From Ruminococcaceae bacterium UBA6413 (lineage in GTDB: Bacteria; Bacillota; Clostridia; Oscillospirales; Ruminococcaceae): 47,001 nt of DNA. Location of the stretch: positions 62,167-109,167 of the forward strand of contig DJPL01000067.1 in the NCBI GenBank assembly GCA_002437415.1, given 5' to 3'. A program made the translations under genes and the position numbers. This document shows positions 14,855 through 24,101 of the stretch, piece by piece (positions within the stretch are counted from its first letter, which is position 1; each line of letters starts with the position of its first letter). Below the pieces are notes generated by a model. The model made no database searches, was not told the DNA's origin, and was given only the letters and a program-made list of their open reading frames with translations.

Positions 14855-16300
14855 ATCAAACTGTATGATATCTGCCCGGCGGCTGAAGCCGCGGGTATAG
14901 AAAACGCAGAAGTCACAGGCGTTACCGACAATACGCGTGATGTAGGAAAAGGCAGTATATTTGTCTGCATAAAAGGCGCAAGCTTTGACGGTCACAGCGC
15001 GGCACAGAAAATGCTTGACAACGGCGCTGTATTGATAGTTGCCGAACACGACACAGGCTGTGAGCGTCAGGTGACAGTGAAAAACACAAGGCTTGAGCTT
15101 GCTGATCTGCTTTCGCGCTTTTACGGCGAGCCTACAAAGAAGTTCGGACTGCTTGCAGTCACAGGAACTAACGGCAAGACCACAACCGCGCACTTTGTAA
15201 AGCATATACTTAATGCTCTTGGAAAAAAGTGCGGCTGTATCGGCACAGCGGGAAACGACACCTGTTCAGGTGAGCTCAAACCCTCACAGCACGGAACTCC
15301 GACAGTGCCGAGAGCAACGGTACTCTATGAGTGGTTTAAAGAAATGGCTGACAACGGCGCGGATTACTGCGTTATGGAGGCAAGCTCGCAGGCGCTCGAC
15401 CAGTACCGCATAGGTGATGAAAATGTAGCAGTTGCGGGCTTTACAAATCTGACGCGTGACCATCTTGATTATCACGGCACAATGGAAAACTACTTTCAGG
15501 CAAAGCGCCGTGTATTCACAATGTGCAAAGCTGCGGTGATAAATATCGATGATGAATACGGCAGACGGCTTGCCGATGAGTTCTCCGACATTGCGGTGAC
15601 CTACAGCGTAAACGGCAAAGCGGATATATATGCCGGGTTTATAAAAATGAACGCGCACGGCTCGTCATTTATGATGATCAACGAGCGCGAGCACAGAGCC
15701 TGTCGGGTAGATATACCTATGGCGGGGCTTTATAATGTGCAGAATGCATTATGTGCAATAGCTATGGTAGCGGCGCTCGGTTACGATATGACCGAGTGTG
15801 CAAAGGCGCTTGCAACGCTTGGCGGTGTTGACGGCAGAATGAATGTCGTGTACCGCGGCGATTTTACCGTAATAACCGATTATGCACATACCGATGACGC
15901 ACTTATCAAGGTACTGTCAACTCTTAAAGCGGTAACAAAGGGCAGGCTTATATGCGTGTTCGGTGCGGCAGGCGACAGGGACAGAGAAAAGCGTCCGATG
16001 ATGGGAAAAGCCGCCGAAGAAAACGCCGATATGCTTGTCATAACATCGGACAATCCGGCACACGAAACCCCCGACGATATAATAAAGTCGGTATTTTCGG
16101 GCACTACAGGCACAAAGCCCTGCAAGTGCATTACCGACAGATATGAGGCAATCAAGTACGCACTTGATATCGCCGGGAAAGACGATGTGATCGCGCTGTG
16201 CGGCAAGGGTCACGAAACCTATCAGATAATCGGCGATGAATATCTGCCGTTTAGTGAAAAGGACATAGTAAAAGATATAATGAAGAGGAAAGGAAACTGA
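14855..16300 (+). CDS. murE: UDP-MurNAc-tripeptide synthetase, non-canonical start
   Basis: About 481 aa. It adds the third amino acid to UDP-MurNAc-L-Ala-D-Glu. N-terminal domain EVTGVTDNTRDVGKGSIFVC is followed by P-loop VTGTNGKTTTA, the central domain (TNLTRDHLDYHGTMENY) and C-terminal GKGHETY. Homology clearly starts near 14855, but the frame opens only at 14831 (stop TGA at 14828) and holds no ATG, GTG or TTG before 15011. The site AGGAG at 14842-14846 points to ATT 14852 or ATC 14855; orthologues usually begin M-K-L, which aligns with ATC-AAA-CTG. CTG 14861 is the other option. The substrate motif reads DNPA, not the DNPR of meso-diaminopimelate enzymes, so L-lysine is plausible. mraY follows after three bases. 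Confidence 0.9.
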   Translation: MKLYDICPAAEAAGIENAEVTGVTDNTRDVGKGSIFVCIKGASFDGHSAAQKMLDNGAVLIVAEHDTGCERQVTVKNTRLELADLLSRFYGEPTKKFGLLAVTGTNGKTTTAHFVKHILNALGKKCGCIGTAGNDTCSGELKPSQHGTPTVPRATVLYEWFKEMADNGADYCVMEASSQALDQYRIGDENVAVAGFTNLTRDHLDYHGTMENYFQAKRRVFTMCKAAVINIDDEYGRRLADEFSDIAVTYSVNGKADIYAGFIKMNAHGSSFMMINEREHRACRVDIPMAGLYNVQNALCAIAMVAALGYDMTECAKALATLGGVDGRMNVVYRGDFTVITDYAHTDDALIKVLSTLKAVTKGRLICVFGAAGDRDREKRPMMGKAAEENADMLVITSDNPAHETPDDIIKSVFSGTTGTKPCKCITDRYEAIKYALDIAGKDDVIALCGKGHETYQIIGDEYLPFSEKDIVKDIMKRKGN

Positions 16301-16303
16301 TAT

Positions 16304-17320
16304 ATGAATATTCCTGCTACCGTGATAACCGCAGTGATAAGCTTCGGCATAACCGCACTGCTCGGATTTGTGGCGATACCTGCACTGAAAAGGTTGAAAT
16401 TCGGTCAGACGATACTTGATATCGGTCCTGCATGGCACAAGTCAAAGAACGGTACACCGACTATGGGCGGCGTAATGTTCATCGCAGGCGTTATAATCTC
16501 ATTTGTTGCAGGCCTTGCGATAATGTGGGCAAGCGGCAATATAAATATGGACGAGGTAGGTTCGCAGAAGCTCGCAAAGGCGATATCTGCCGTTATTATG
16601 GCTCTTCTGTTCGGCTTTGTCGGCTTTGTTGACGATCTTATCAAGGTGAAGAAAAAGCAGAACGAGGGTCTGAAGCCCATGCAGAAGATAATAATGCAGG
16701 TGCTTATTATCGCGGCGTTCTTCACCTCTCACATCATTGCGGGAGATACTTCCACGGTGATAACATTCCCGTTCTTAGGTCAGCTCGACTTTGGAATATT
16801 CTATTATATCGTAATGGGACTGGGCATAATCTACCTTGTAAATGCGGTCAATCTGACAGACGGTGTTGACGGACTGTGTTCATCGGTAACTCTTGTTTAC
16901 TGTGCGGCTTATGTTCTTATCTGCTCGCTTCTCGGTATGAACGAGATGGGACTTGTTTCGGCGGCGGCAGGCGCAGGCTGTCTTGGCTTTATGGTGTGGA
17001 ATTTACACCCCGCGAAGGTAATGATGGGCGATACAGGCTCAATGTTCCTCGGCGGTATCGTTACCGCAGTCGGAATAGGTACAGGCACTGAATTTGTAAT
17101 GGTCGTATGCTGTGCTGTATATATCTGGGAGGCACTCTCAGTATTGATACAGATGACATACTTCAAGATAACTCACGGCAAGCGTCTTTTCAAGATGACC
17201 CCTATACATCACAGCTTTGAGATAAGGGGCTGGAAAGAGGGCAAGATAGTTGCCGTATTCTCACTGCTTGAGCTTCTTGCGTGCAGTGTCGGAATACTTC
17301 TTCAGTATTTCGGAAACTGA
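16304..17320 (+). CDS. mraY: phospho-MurNAc-pentapeptide transferase
   Basis: A 338-aa polytopic membrane enzyme that transfers phospho-MurNAc-pentapeptide to undecaprenyl phosphate, forming lipid I. Diagnostic motifs are WHKSKNGTPTMGGVMF, FVDDLIKVKKKQNEGL, NAVNLTDGVDGL, MGDTGSMFLGG and TPIHHSFEIRGWKE. About ten membrane segments are evident. The start is the ATG after GGAAAGGAAAC. The usual neighbours murF (before) and murD (after) are missing, so lipid I synthesis genes are split over the genome. Confidence 0.97.
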   Translation: MNIPATVITAVISFGITALLGFVAIPALKRLKFGQTILDIGPAWHKSKNGTPTMGGVMFIAGVIISFVAGLAIMWASGNINMDEVGSQKLAKAISAVIMALLFGFVGFVDDLIKVKKKQNEGLKPMQKIIMQVLIIAAFFTSHIIAGDTSTVITFPFLGQLDFGIFYYIVMGLGIIYLVNAVNLTDGVDGLCSSVTLVYCAAYVLICSLLGMNEMGLVSAAAGAGCLGFMVWNLHPAKVMMGDTGSMFLGGIVTAVGIGTGTEFVMVVCCAVYIWEALSVLIQMTYFKITHGKRLFKMTPIHHSFEIRGWKEGKIVAVFSLLELLACSVGILLQYFGN

Positions 17321-17349
17321 GATAAATCAAAACGAAAGGGGGATCATTC

Positions 17350-18834
17350 GTGTCGGAGAAAAACGGACTCAGCTATGAACAGCGAAAAGCAATGTACGAA
17401 CAGAATATTCGCGACACGGAAGGCAGACGTCATGTCGACAAGCTTCGTGACGTTCCGCAGGTAGATAACGGAAGTAAAAAGAAAGTCCCCTCGGCAAAGC
17501 ACAGAGCACAGAGGATAGAGCTTAAACCGCCTGAGCGCGAACCCGTTGAACACGAAAGTGTGCAGAACGAGCCCGAAAAACACAGCGTCGGTTCAAAGCG
17601 CGAGGGCTTAATGGTAAAGTTCCGCAGAAAATATCCGAAAGTACAGATAGTACCTCCTTATATGGAGTGCGTTTCACATAAAAAGCGCGGAAAGTTTGAT
17701 ATGCCGCTTTTTACCGTTACGCTTATACTGCTCGTAATGGGTATAATAATGATGTCCTCCGCAAGCTACGCCTATGCTCTTAAGGAAGAGGGCAACAGCT
17801 TTGCATATGCCGAAAGACAGCTTGTAGCGGCGATAATAGGATTTATCGCAATGATAATATGCTCGTCGTTTGACTATCACTGGCTTGTACGTCCGATAAA
17901 GACGTTTTTCAATACCGACAGGAAAAAACCCGAAAACGGAAAAGGAATGAACATAGCGATACTGTTCTTCCTGTTCTGTGTTGTACTGATGGTTGCGGTC
18001 GTATTTGTCGGTGATGCGGTAAACGACGCAAGAAGATGGATAACTATCAGCGGCATACAGTTCCAGCCGTCGGAGCTTTTCAAGATCGGTATGATAATAC
18101 TGCTTGCCTATATGCTTCAGAACAGCTACGAATATCGTAACAGACTGTGGTACGGCTTCGGTAAGCAGGCGTTTATAGCATTCTTTGCGGCGGCAATGTG
18201 TATGGCTCAGCGACACGTATCGGCAATGCTTATCATTCTTGCTATCGCATTTGTAATGATGTTTGTCGGCGGCTCAAACAAGGGTGGACTTATAGTGCTT
18301 GTGCTTGTTGCGGTTGTCGGATTTATAGCGCTTGTATATGTGTTCAAGTGGGAGTACCTCACAGACCGTATAACAAGCTGGCTTCACCCCTTCTCCGATG
18401 CGGGCGACACGACCTATCAGACCTCGCAGTCGCTGATAACAATAGGCTCGGGCGGCTGGTTCGGACTGGGGCTCGGAAACTCAAGACAGAAATACTACTA
18501 CCTCCCCGAGAGCCAGAACGACTTTGTATTCTCAATAATATGTGAAGAGCTCGGCTTCTTCGGCGGTATGACTGTAATACTTCTGTTCGTGCTGTTTGAA
18601 GTAAGAGGCTTTATAATAGCAGGCAGAGCAAAGGATAAATTCGGCTCGCTTATGGCGCTCGGAATAACGCTCCAGATAGGACTGCAAGCGATACTGAATA
18701 TCGCCGTTGCGTGCAATGCGATACCGAATACCGGTATTTCGCTCCCGTTCTTCAGCTACGGACGTACAGCGCTTATAACACAGCTTGCGGAAGTCGGACT
18801 GCTGCTGAATATATCGAGAGATGCCGATACCTGA
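17350..18834 (+). CDS. ftsW: septal peptidoglycan glycosyltransferase FtsW
   Basis: A 494-aa SEDS-family glycan polymerase. About 110 residues of charged, probably disordered cytoplasmic extension precede the first membrane helix, longer than in typical FtsW. Ten membrane segments follow. Signature regions are DARRWITISGIQFQPSELFKI, the extracellular catalytic loop ITIGSGGWFGLGLG with YYLPESQNDFVFSI, and PNTGISLPFFSYG. The start is GTG after GAAAGGGGGATC. SpoVE and RodA are paralogues, but the dcw location and pairing with a class B PBP favour the FtsW role. It ends 19 bases before murG. Confidence 0.94.
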   Translation: MSEKNGLSYEQRKAMYEQNIRDTEGRRHVDKLRDVPQVDNGSKKKVPSAKHRAQRIELKPPEREPVEHESVQNEPEKHSVGSKREGLMVKFRRKYPKVQIVPPYMECVSHKKRGKFDMPLFTVTLILLVMGIIMMSSASYAYALKEEGNSFAYAERQLVAAIIGFIAMIICSSFDYHWLVRPIKTFFNTDRKKPENGKGMNIAILFFLFCVVLMVAVVFVGDAVNDARRWITISGIQFQPSELFKIGMIILLAYMLQNSYEYRNRLWYGFGKQAFIAFFAAAMCMAQRHVSAMLIILAIAFVMMFVGGSNKGGLIVLVLVAVVGFIALVYVFKWEYLTDRITSWLHPFSDAGDTTYQTSQSLITIGSGGWFGLGLGNSRQKYYYLPESQNDFVFSIICEELGFFGGMTVILLFVLFEVRGFIIAGRAKDKFGSLMALGITLQIGLQAILNIAVACNAIPNTGISLPFFSYGRTALITQLAEVGLLLNISRDADT

Positions 18835-18853
18835 TACCGAAAGGAAGAGTACA

Positions 18854-19975
18854 ATGAATGTTGCGTTTGCGGCAGGAGGTACGGGAGGACATATAAATCC
18901 CGCACTTGCCATAGCAGATAAATTAAAGGAAGTTTTCCCCGATACGAAGATACTTTTTATAGGCTCGCCCGACGGACTTGAGGCAAAGCTTGTAAAAAAG
19001 GCAGGTTATGACTTCGCGCCTGTCAAGATGGCAGGTATACAGCGTAAGCTGACACCGCACAATATCAAGCTCAATTTTCAGGCGGTGCACTATTATCTGA
19101 ATGCGGGAAAGTGCATAAGAAAGATATTTGACGGCTTTAAGCCCGACCTTGTTATCGGCACAGGCGGATATGTAACGGGCACGGTGCTTAAGACCGCACT
19201 GAAATGTAAAATTAAGATAGCGCTTCATGAGAGCAATTCTCTGCCGGGTGTGTCGACAAAGATGCTTGCTTCAAAAGCTGATCTTGTAATGCTCGGCACT
19301 GAGGACGCGAAAAAGCACCTCGGTGAATGCAAAAGGTGCGTTGTCACGGGAAATCCTCTTAGAAACAATATCCCGATAGAAGAAAAGTCGGCGGCAAGAA
19401 AAAGGCTCGGACTCCCCGATTGCCTTACAATTCTTTCCGCGGGCGGAAGTCAGGGCGCGTCAAGGATAAACGAAGCGGTTGTACACTTACTTGCATACGA
19501 GCAGAAGAAAGGCAACATAAATCATATCCACGGTTACGGCAAGCATGGCAAGGACACATTTATGCAAAGCCTTACCGAAAACGGAGTAGACCCGAATAAC
19601 GAGCATTTTATCATCAAGGAATATATCGATAATATGTACACGTGTATGTGTGCAAGCGACCTTATCATAACAAGAGCCGGAGCTATGACGCTGACCGAGC
19701 TTATGGCTATCGGCAGGGCATCGATACTGATACCTTATCCGTATGCGGCTGAAAATCATCAGTACTATAATGCACTGACGCTTCAGAACGCAAACGCAGG
19801 CAGGATAATCGACGATAAGGAGCTGACAGGCGCAGTGCTCATAGACACGGTAACAAAGCTTGCGGACGACCCTGAGCTTCTGAAGCTTATGAGCGAGAAT
19901 GCGGCAAAGCTGTCAAAGCATGACGCGGCAGGCGTAATACTGCGTGAGATAACCGACCTTATGGGTCTTCAATAA
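18854..19975 (+). CDS. murG: UDP-GlcNAc transferase MurG
   Basis: A 373-aa GT-B enzyme that adds GlcNAc to lipid I to make lipid II on the inner membrane face. The N-terminal glycine loop AAGGTGGHINPALA, the second loop GTGGYVTG, the HESNSLPG segment, GGSQGASRIN and the UDP-GlcNAc-binding ITRAGAMTLTEL / PYPYAAENHQYYNA are intact. The start chosen is the ATG after GAAAGGAAGAGT; an in-frame ATG 33 bases earlier overlaps ftsW and lacks a ribosome binding site. murA follows after 62 bases rather than the usual murC. Confidence 0.96.
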   Translation: MNVAFAAGGTGGHINPALAIADKLKEVFPDTKILFIGSPDGLEAKLVKKAGYDFAPVKMAGIQRKLTPHNIKLNFQAVHYYLNAGKCIRKIFDGFKPDLVIGTGGYVTGTVLKTALKCKIKIALHESNSLPGVSTKMLASKADLVMLGTEDAKKHLGECKRCVVTGNPLRNNIPIEEKSAARKRLGLPDCLTILSAGGSQGASRINEAVVHLLAYEQKKGNINHIHGYGKHGKDTFMQSLTENGVDPNNEHFIIKEYIDNMYTCMCASDLIITRAGAMTLTELMAIGRASILIPYPYAAENHQYYNALTLQNANAGRIIDDKELTGAVLIDTVTKLADDPELLKLMSENAAKLSKHDAAGVILREITDLMGLQ

Positions 19976-20037
19976 CGCATTTCACCTATTCACCCCGAAT
20001 GGCATAATATGAAGAAAAGCTATGAGAGGGTGATACT

Positions 20038-21303
20038 TTGGATAAACAGAAACTTATTATAAAGGGCGGAAACAGGATCGAGGGCGAGCTTGCGCTTCAC
20101 GGCGCAAAGAACGCCGCATTGCCTCTCCTTGCGGCAATGGTACTGATAAAAGACGGTGAGTGTATCATACATAACTGTCCAAGACTTACCGATGTTGACG
20201 CGGCATTGCGCATACTGTCGCATATCGGCGTGAAATGCAGACGTGACGGCGGTACTGTGGTATCCGATGCGTCCGCAATAGGCAACTGCGAGATACCGGT
20301 AAGCCTTATGCGCGAGATGCGCTCGTCAATAGTTTTCTTAGGCTCTGTGCTCGGCAGAACAGGACATTGCAGAATGTCTTATCCCGGCGGCTGTGAGCTC
20401 GGTCCGCGACCGATAGACCTGCACCTTGCGGCGCTTCGCAGTATGGGTGCGGTGATAGAGGAGTCGCACGGCTTTCTTGACTGCACAGCACCGAAAGGAC
20501 TGAAGGGCACTTCTGTTTCGCTTTCGTTTCCGTCTGTAGGCGCTACGGAAAACGTAATGCTTGCGGCAGTGACTGCAAACGGTGTTACCGAGATAGAGGG
20601 CGCAGCAAAAGAGCCCGAGATATGTGATCTTGCTTCATTCCTTGTTTCCTGCGGAGCTGATATAAGCGGCGCGGGAACAGACAGGATAATAATACGCGGC
20701 AAGGATAAGCTTTCGGGCTGTGAGCACAGAGTAATGCCCGACAGGATAGCCGCAGTGACATATCTTTGCTGTGCGGCGGTAACAGGCGGCGAGCTTATTC
20801 TTACAGGCGCGGATATAACGCATATCGGAGCTGTGATACCTGTTCTTAAGGAAATGGGCTGTCGTATTTATTCTTTCGGCATAGACAGCATTTATATAAA
20901 TGCACCCGAAAGACTGAGAGCACCGCACACGGTACGCACAATGCCGTATCCCGGCTTCCCGACAGACGCACAGGCACCGCTTATGGCAACCTGTACGGTA
21001 GCGGACGGCACGGCGGTTTTTGTAGAGAATATATTTGATAACCGTTACCGCCATGTGAGTGAACTGCTCCGTATGGGAGCGGTGATAAAAACGGAGGGCA
21101 GAGTGGCTGTCGTACAGGGCGTACGCAGACTGTCCGCGGCAGAGCTGGTTTCTCCCGACTTAAGAGGGGGCGCGGCACTCGTCATAGCGGCACTCGGCGC
21201 CGAGGGTACTTCTTCGATAGGCGGGATATTGCATATCGACAGAGGCTATGAATCGATAGAAAAAGCGCTTTACAGCGTGGGAGCAGATATAAAAAGAATT
21301 TGA
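20038..21303 (+). CDS. murA: UDP-GlcNAc 1-carboxyvinyltransferase
   Basis: A 421-aa enzyme for the first committed step of peptidoglycan synthesis (enolpyruvyl transfer from PEP to UDP-GlcNAc). The N-terminal KGGNRIEGELALHGAKNAAL, the catalytic loop MSYPGGCELGPRPIDLH with Cys119 (fosfomycin target), and PYPGFPTDAQAPLMA plus the C-terminal GGAALVIAAL are present. The start is TTG, seven bases after GAGAGGG. Many Firmicutes carry two MurA copies; which one this is cannot be told. ftsQ begins 20 bases after the stop. Confidence 0.96.
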   Translation: MDKQKLIIKGGNRIEGELALHGAKNAALPLLAAMVLIKDGECIIHNCPRLTDVDAALRILSHIGVKCRRDGGTVVSDASAIGNCEIPVSLMREMRSSIVFLGSVLGRTGHCRMSYPGGCELGPRPIDLHLAALRSMGAVIEESHGFLDCTAPKGLKGTSVSLSFPSVGATENVMLAAVTANGVTEIEGAAKEPEICDLASFLVSCGADISGAGTDRIIIRGKDKLSGCEHRVMPDRIAAVTYLCCAAVTGGELILTGADITHIGAVIPVLKEMGCRIYSFGIDSIYINAPERLRAPHTVRTMPYPGFPTDAQAPLMATCTVADGTAVFVENIFDNRYRHVSELLRMGAVIKTEGRVAVVQGVRRLSAAELVSPDLRGGAALVIAALGAEGTSSIGGILHIDRGYESIEKALYSVGADIKRI

Positions 21304-21323
21304 AAATAAAAGGAGGTGCGAAA

Positions 21324-22670
21324 ATGGCTGACATAACCGAAAGAGATAGAAATAACCTGTGGGCGGAAATGCCGCCTTCGGGCAAAAAGCGTTTACAGCA
21401 GGAAAATTCACAGCCTGAACCCGCACCCGAAAAAAAGCCCGATAACAATAAGGGCGGAAATAAAAAATCAAAGCCCGATAATAAAAAGCCCGCAAAGAAG
21501 CGGAAGGATAAAAAGGGTAATACAAAAGCCGAGGCGGCAAACAAGCCGTCTAAGCCCGCAAGTGATAACGCGGGTACGACACCGAAAGCACAGCGTATGC
21601 CGCAGTTCCTGAGTGAGAACACAAGAACAGATATACCTGTAGTAAAGCCTGTGGATATACAGAATCGCGTTCTTCGCAACAAGCCGAGATCAAAGGAGGA
21701 TACACGCGAAAAAAAGCGCAGAAAACGCCTTTCCGCCTATATCGTATATTATATTATATTCGGCATACTGGCAGTGGTAATACTGGCTGTGCTGTCAAAT
21801 ACCGTGTTATTTAATCTTTCCAAGTACAGGATAACGGGCGACACGGTATACTCAGAACAGCAGATAATTGACGCAACGGGAGTTAATGTCGGTGATAACC
21901 TGATACTTATGGACGCGGGTGCAGTGAAAGACAGACTTATAGCGGCACTGCCGTATGTGGATAAGGTAGAAGTCAGCCGCAATATTTTCACCTGCGCGCT
22001 TGAGATAAAGCTCAATCCCGCAACTGCCGTTGCAAATGTTAAAAAGAACGACCGCTACTATCTTGTCAGCGAAAACGGCAGAATAATGGACGCAGAGCTT
22101 AAAACTCCCGATAAGAACTGTGTTATTGTACTCGGATTTGACCCCGAATACGCAAAGTCGGGCGATTTCCTGTCCGTTAGCGATGAGGGAAGCCGCAATA
22201 TGCTGACAAAGCTTTTAAGGGCTGTAAAGACATATGATGAGATAGACGATGAAAACGAATATGAGGCACAACAGAAGTATGACTGCGTGTTCTCACTTAT
22301 AGAGCTTTGTAAGGAGCTTGGCATAAGCGAGCATATCAAGACGATAGATATATCAAGCATATACGGTATAAAGCTGAGCTATGATAACAAGCTCACACTT
22401 GAGCTCGGAGATATGACCGATGCAAAGCTGAAACTGACAGTAGCAAAGAACCTTATAGATAAGGGTGAATTTGACGGAGAAAAGGGCGTGCTCGTCCTGT
22501 CACAGCTCAGTGAAAACACATATAATATGAAGGTAACATTCAGACCCGAGTATGACGACACGAGCAAGGACGACACAAGCAGTAGCGAGCCTGAGCCGAC
22601 ACCTGACACTCCCGATAACAGCGAACCTGTGCCGGGCGATACGACAGACCCGTCTGAACCTGCCGAATAA
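21324..22670 (+). CDS. ftsQ: cell division protein FtsQ/DivIB
   Basis: A 448-aa single-pass division protein. The long cytoplasmic N-terminus (1-136) is rich in Lys, Pro and Asn and probably disordered. The membrane helix is at about 137-159. The extracellular POTRA domain follows directly (FNLSKYRITGDTVYSEQQI to about 230), then the beta domain, and an acidic Pro/Glu/Asp/Ser tail over the last 45 residues, as in DivIB of Gram-positives. The start is the ATG after AAGGAGGTG; an in-frame ATG 24 bases earlier overlaps murA and is not preferred. It is the last gene of the first dcw transcript; ftsZ has its own promoter. Confidence 0.92.
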   Translation: MADITERDRNNLWAEMPPSGKKRLQQENSQPEPAPEKKPDNNKGGNKKSKPDNKKPAKKRKDKKGNTKAEAANKPSKPASDNAGTTPKAQRMPQFLSENTRTDIPVVKPVDIQNRVLRNKPRSKEDTREKKRRKRLSAYIVYYIIFGILAVVILAVLSNTVLFNLSKYRITGDTVYSEQQIIDATGVNVGDNLILMDAGAVKDRLIAALPYVDKVEVSRNIFTCALEIKLNPATAVANVKKNDRYYLVSENGRIMDAELKTPDKNCVIVLGFDPEYAKSGDFLSVSDEGSRNMLTKLLRAVKTYDEIDDENEYEAQQKYDCVFSLIELCKELGISEHIKTIDISSIYGIKLSYDNKLTLELGDMTDAKLKLTVAKNLIDKGEFDGEKGVLVLSQLSENTYNMKVTFRPEYDDTSKDDTSSSEPEPTPDTPDNSEPVPGDTTDPSEPAE

Positions 22671-22744
22671 CGGTCAAAAACGCAAGATATTGTGGTAATT
22701 TATGATCGCTGTTCAAATTATGACGATATTTTTTATCAAAACGC

Positions 22745-22773
22745 TTGCAATTAGAAAAAGAATCTGTTAAAAT
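22745..22773 (+). promoter_or_regulatory. promoter of ftsZ
   Basis: TTGCAA (22745-22750), 17 bases, TAAAAT (22768-22773), about 49 bases before the ftsZ start. It allows FtsZ to be expressed independently of the upstream cluster. Confidence 0.75.
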
Positions 22774-22821
22774 ATTATAGTAGACAGTTTTACCTGTAAA
22801 TTATACGGAGGATTGCAAAAA

Positions 22822-23997
22822 ATGAACTTTGATTTCGATGATGAAGAGTTTGAGCGTGATGTCAAAATAAAAGTTGTCGGCGTTGGCGGCGGCGGCGGAA
22901 ACGCGGTAGAGAACATGGTCAGAAACAACGTAGAAGGCGTTGATTTTATCATAATAAACACTGATGTAGCTGCCCTTAAGTCCAAGGACGGCAACACTAT
23001 GGAACGTGTGCAGATAGGCAGAAAGACCACTAAGGGTCGTGGCGCAGGCGGAAAGCCTCCCGTAGCTGCCGAGTCCGCTAAGGAAAACAGCGACGATATC
23101 GCAGAAGTACTCAAGGGCGCTTCTCTCGTATTCGTAGCGGCAGGTATGGGCGGCGGCACAGGTACAGGTGCGGCTCCCGTGATCGCCCAGATCGCCAAGG
23201 ATATGGGTATACTTACAGTCGGCGTTGTTACAAAGCCTTTCGACTTTGAAAGAGAATTCAAGATGAACCTTGCATTGCAGGGCATCGCAGAGCTTAGAAA
23301 GTATGTTGACGCGCTTATCATCGTACCTAACCAGCGCTTACTTTCAATAAAGGAAAAGAACATTTCTATCAAGGCGGCTTACGCTATGGTAGATAACGTG
23401 CTTTACCAGGCTGTAAAGGGCATATCCGATCTTATCACTCATGACGGTGTTATCAACATCGACTTTGAGGACGTAAGAACGACACTTGAGGGCGCGGGCG
23501 ATGCTCATATGGCTATTGGTCACGGCTCTGGTGATACACGCGCAGAAGACGCTGTAGCAGAGGTTGTCAACAGCCCCCTGCTCGAAACATCTATCAAGAA
23601 CGCAGGAAAGCTGCTTGTCAACCTTACTATGTCAGAGGATACACCTCTTGACGATGTTGAAAAGGTAATGCAGCTGCTTACTCAGTCTGCCGCTCCCGAT
23701 GTACAGGTTATCCACGGCGTTGACCTCGACAGCTCGCTCAATGACGAGATGGTGATTACGGTTATCGCTACCTGCTTCAAGGACAATGCAGGTCATTCAA
23801 TGGTAACGTCCGATGAGGCAGTTGCAAAGACTGTACTTGCTTCTACTCCCACAGAGGATACAGGCTTGGCTAACAAGGTCGAGAACTCTCTGACAGAATC
23901 GCTCGTCTTCCCCGAAACACCCGCAAACGCAGGTGATTTTGCTGACGACGATCCTTTCTCTGAGCTGTCTGAGCTTCTGAACAACAGAGGTAACTGA
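22822..23997 (+). CDS. ftsZ: cell division GTPase FtsZ
   Basis: A 391-aa tubulin homologue forming the Z-ring. The GTP-binding domain shows VVGVGGGGGNAVENM, NTDVAAL, the tubulin signature GGGTGTGAAPVIA and NIDFEDVRTTLEGAGDAHMAIG with the T7-loop region. A disordered linker (about 325-375) leads to a short acidic C-terminal tail; the usual conserved C-terminal peptide (binding FtsA/SepF) is only weakly recognisable as DDPFSELSELLNNR. The start is the ATG after CGGAGG. ftsA is absent upstream, so membrane attachment probably depends on SepF or another protein encoded elsewhere. Confidence 0.98.
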   Translation: MNFDFDDEEFERDVKIKVVGVGGGGGNAVENMVRNNVEGVDFIIINTDVAALKSKDGNTMERVQIGRKTTKGRGAGGKPPVAAESAKENSDDIAEVLKGASLVFVAAGMGGGTGTGAAPVIAQIAKDMGILTVGVVTKPFDFEREFKMNLALQGIAELRKYVDALIIVPNQRLLSIKEKNISIKAAYAMVDNVLYQAVKGISDLITHDGVINIDFEDVRTTLEGAGDAHMAIGHGSGDTRAEDAVAEVVNSPLLETSIKNAGKLLVNLTMSEDTPLDDVEKVMQLLTQSAAPDVQVIHGVDLDSSLNDEMVITVIATCFKDNAGHSMVTSDEAVAKTVLASTPTEDTGLANKVENSLTESLVFPETPANAGDFADDDPFSELSELLNNRGN

Positions 23998-24022
23998 TAA
24001 TATTATATTACATTACATATCG

Positions 24023-24049
24023 GCTCCCGATTTATCGTCGGGAGCTTTT
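24023..24049 (+). terminator. terminator of ftsZ
   Basis: A perfect 8-bp stem GCTCCCGA/TCGGGAGC (24023-24030 with 24038-24045) followed by TTTT. Confidence 0.8.
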
Positions 24050-24101
24050 GTGTATCCGACTTGATTTGTACCGGAATAATAAAACTTTCGACAGGTGAAT
24101 A

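Noticed and set aside
15011..16300. murE starting at the first ATG (429 aa)
   Set aside because: This would drop 52 codons of clear MurE N-terminal homology and leaves a well-placed ribosome binding site at 14842 unused.
24018..24030. Second GCCGATAT sigma-28-type -10 on the minus strand after ftsZ
   Set aside because: It falls next to the ftsZ terminator stem and has TAAA only six bases upstream, so the spacing is wrong.
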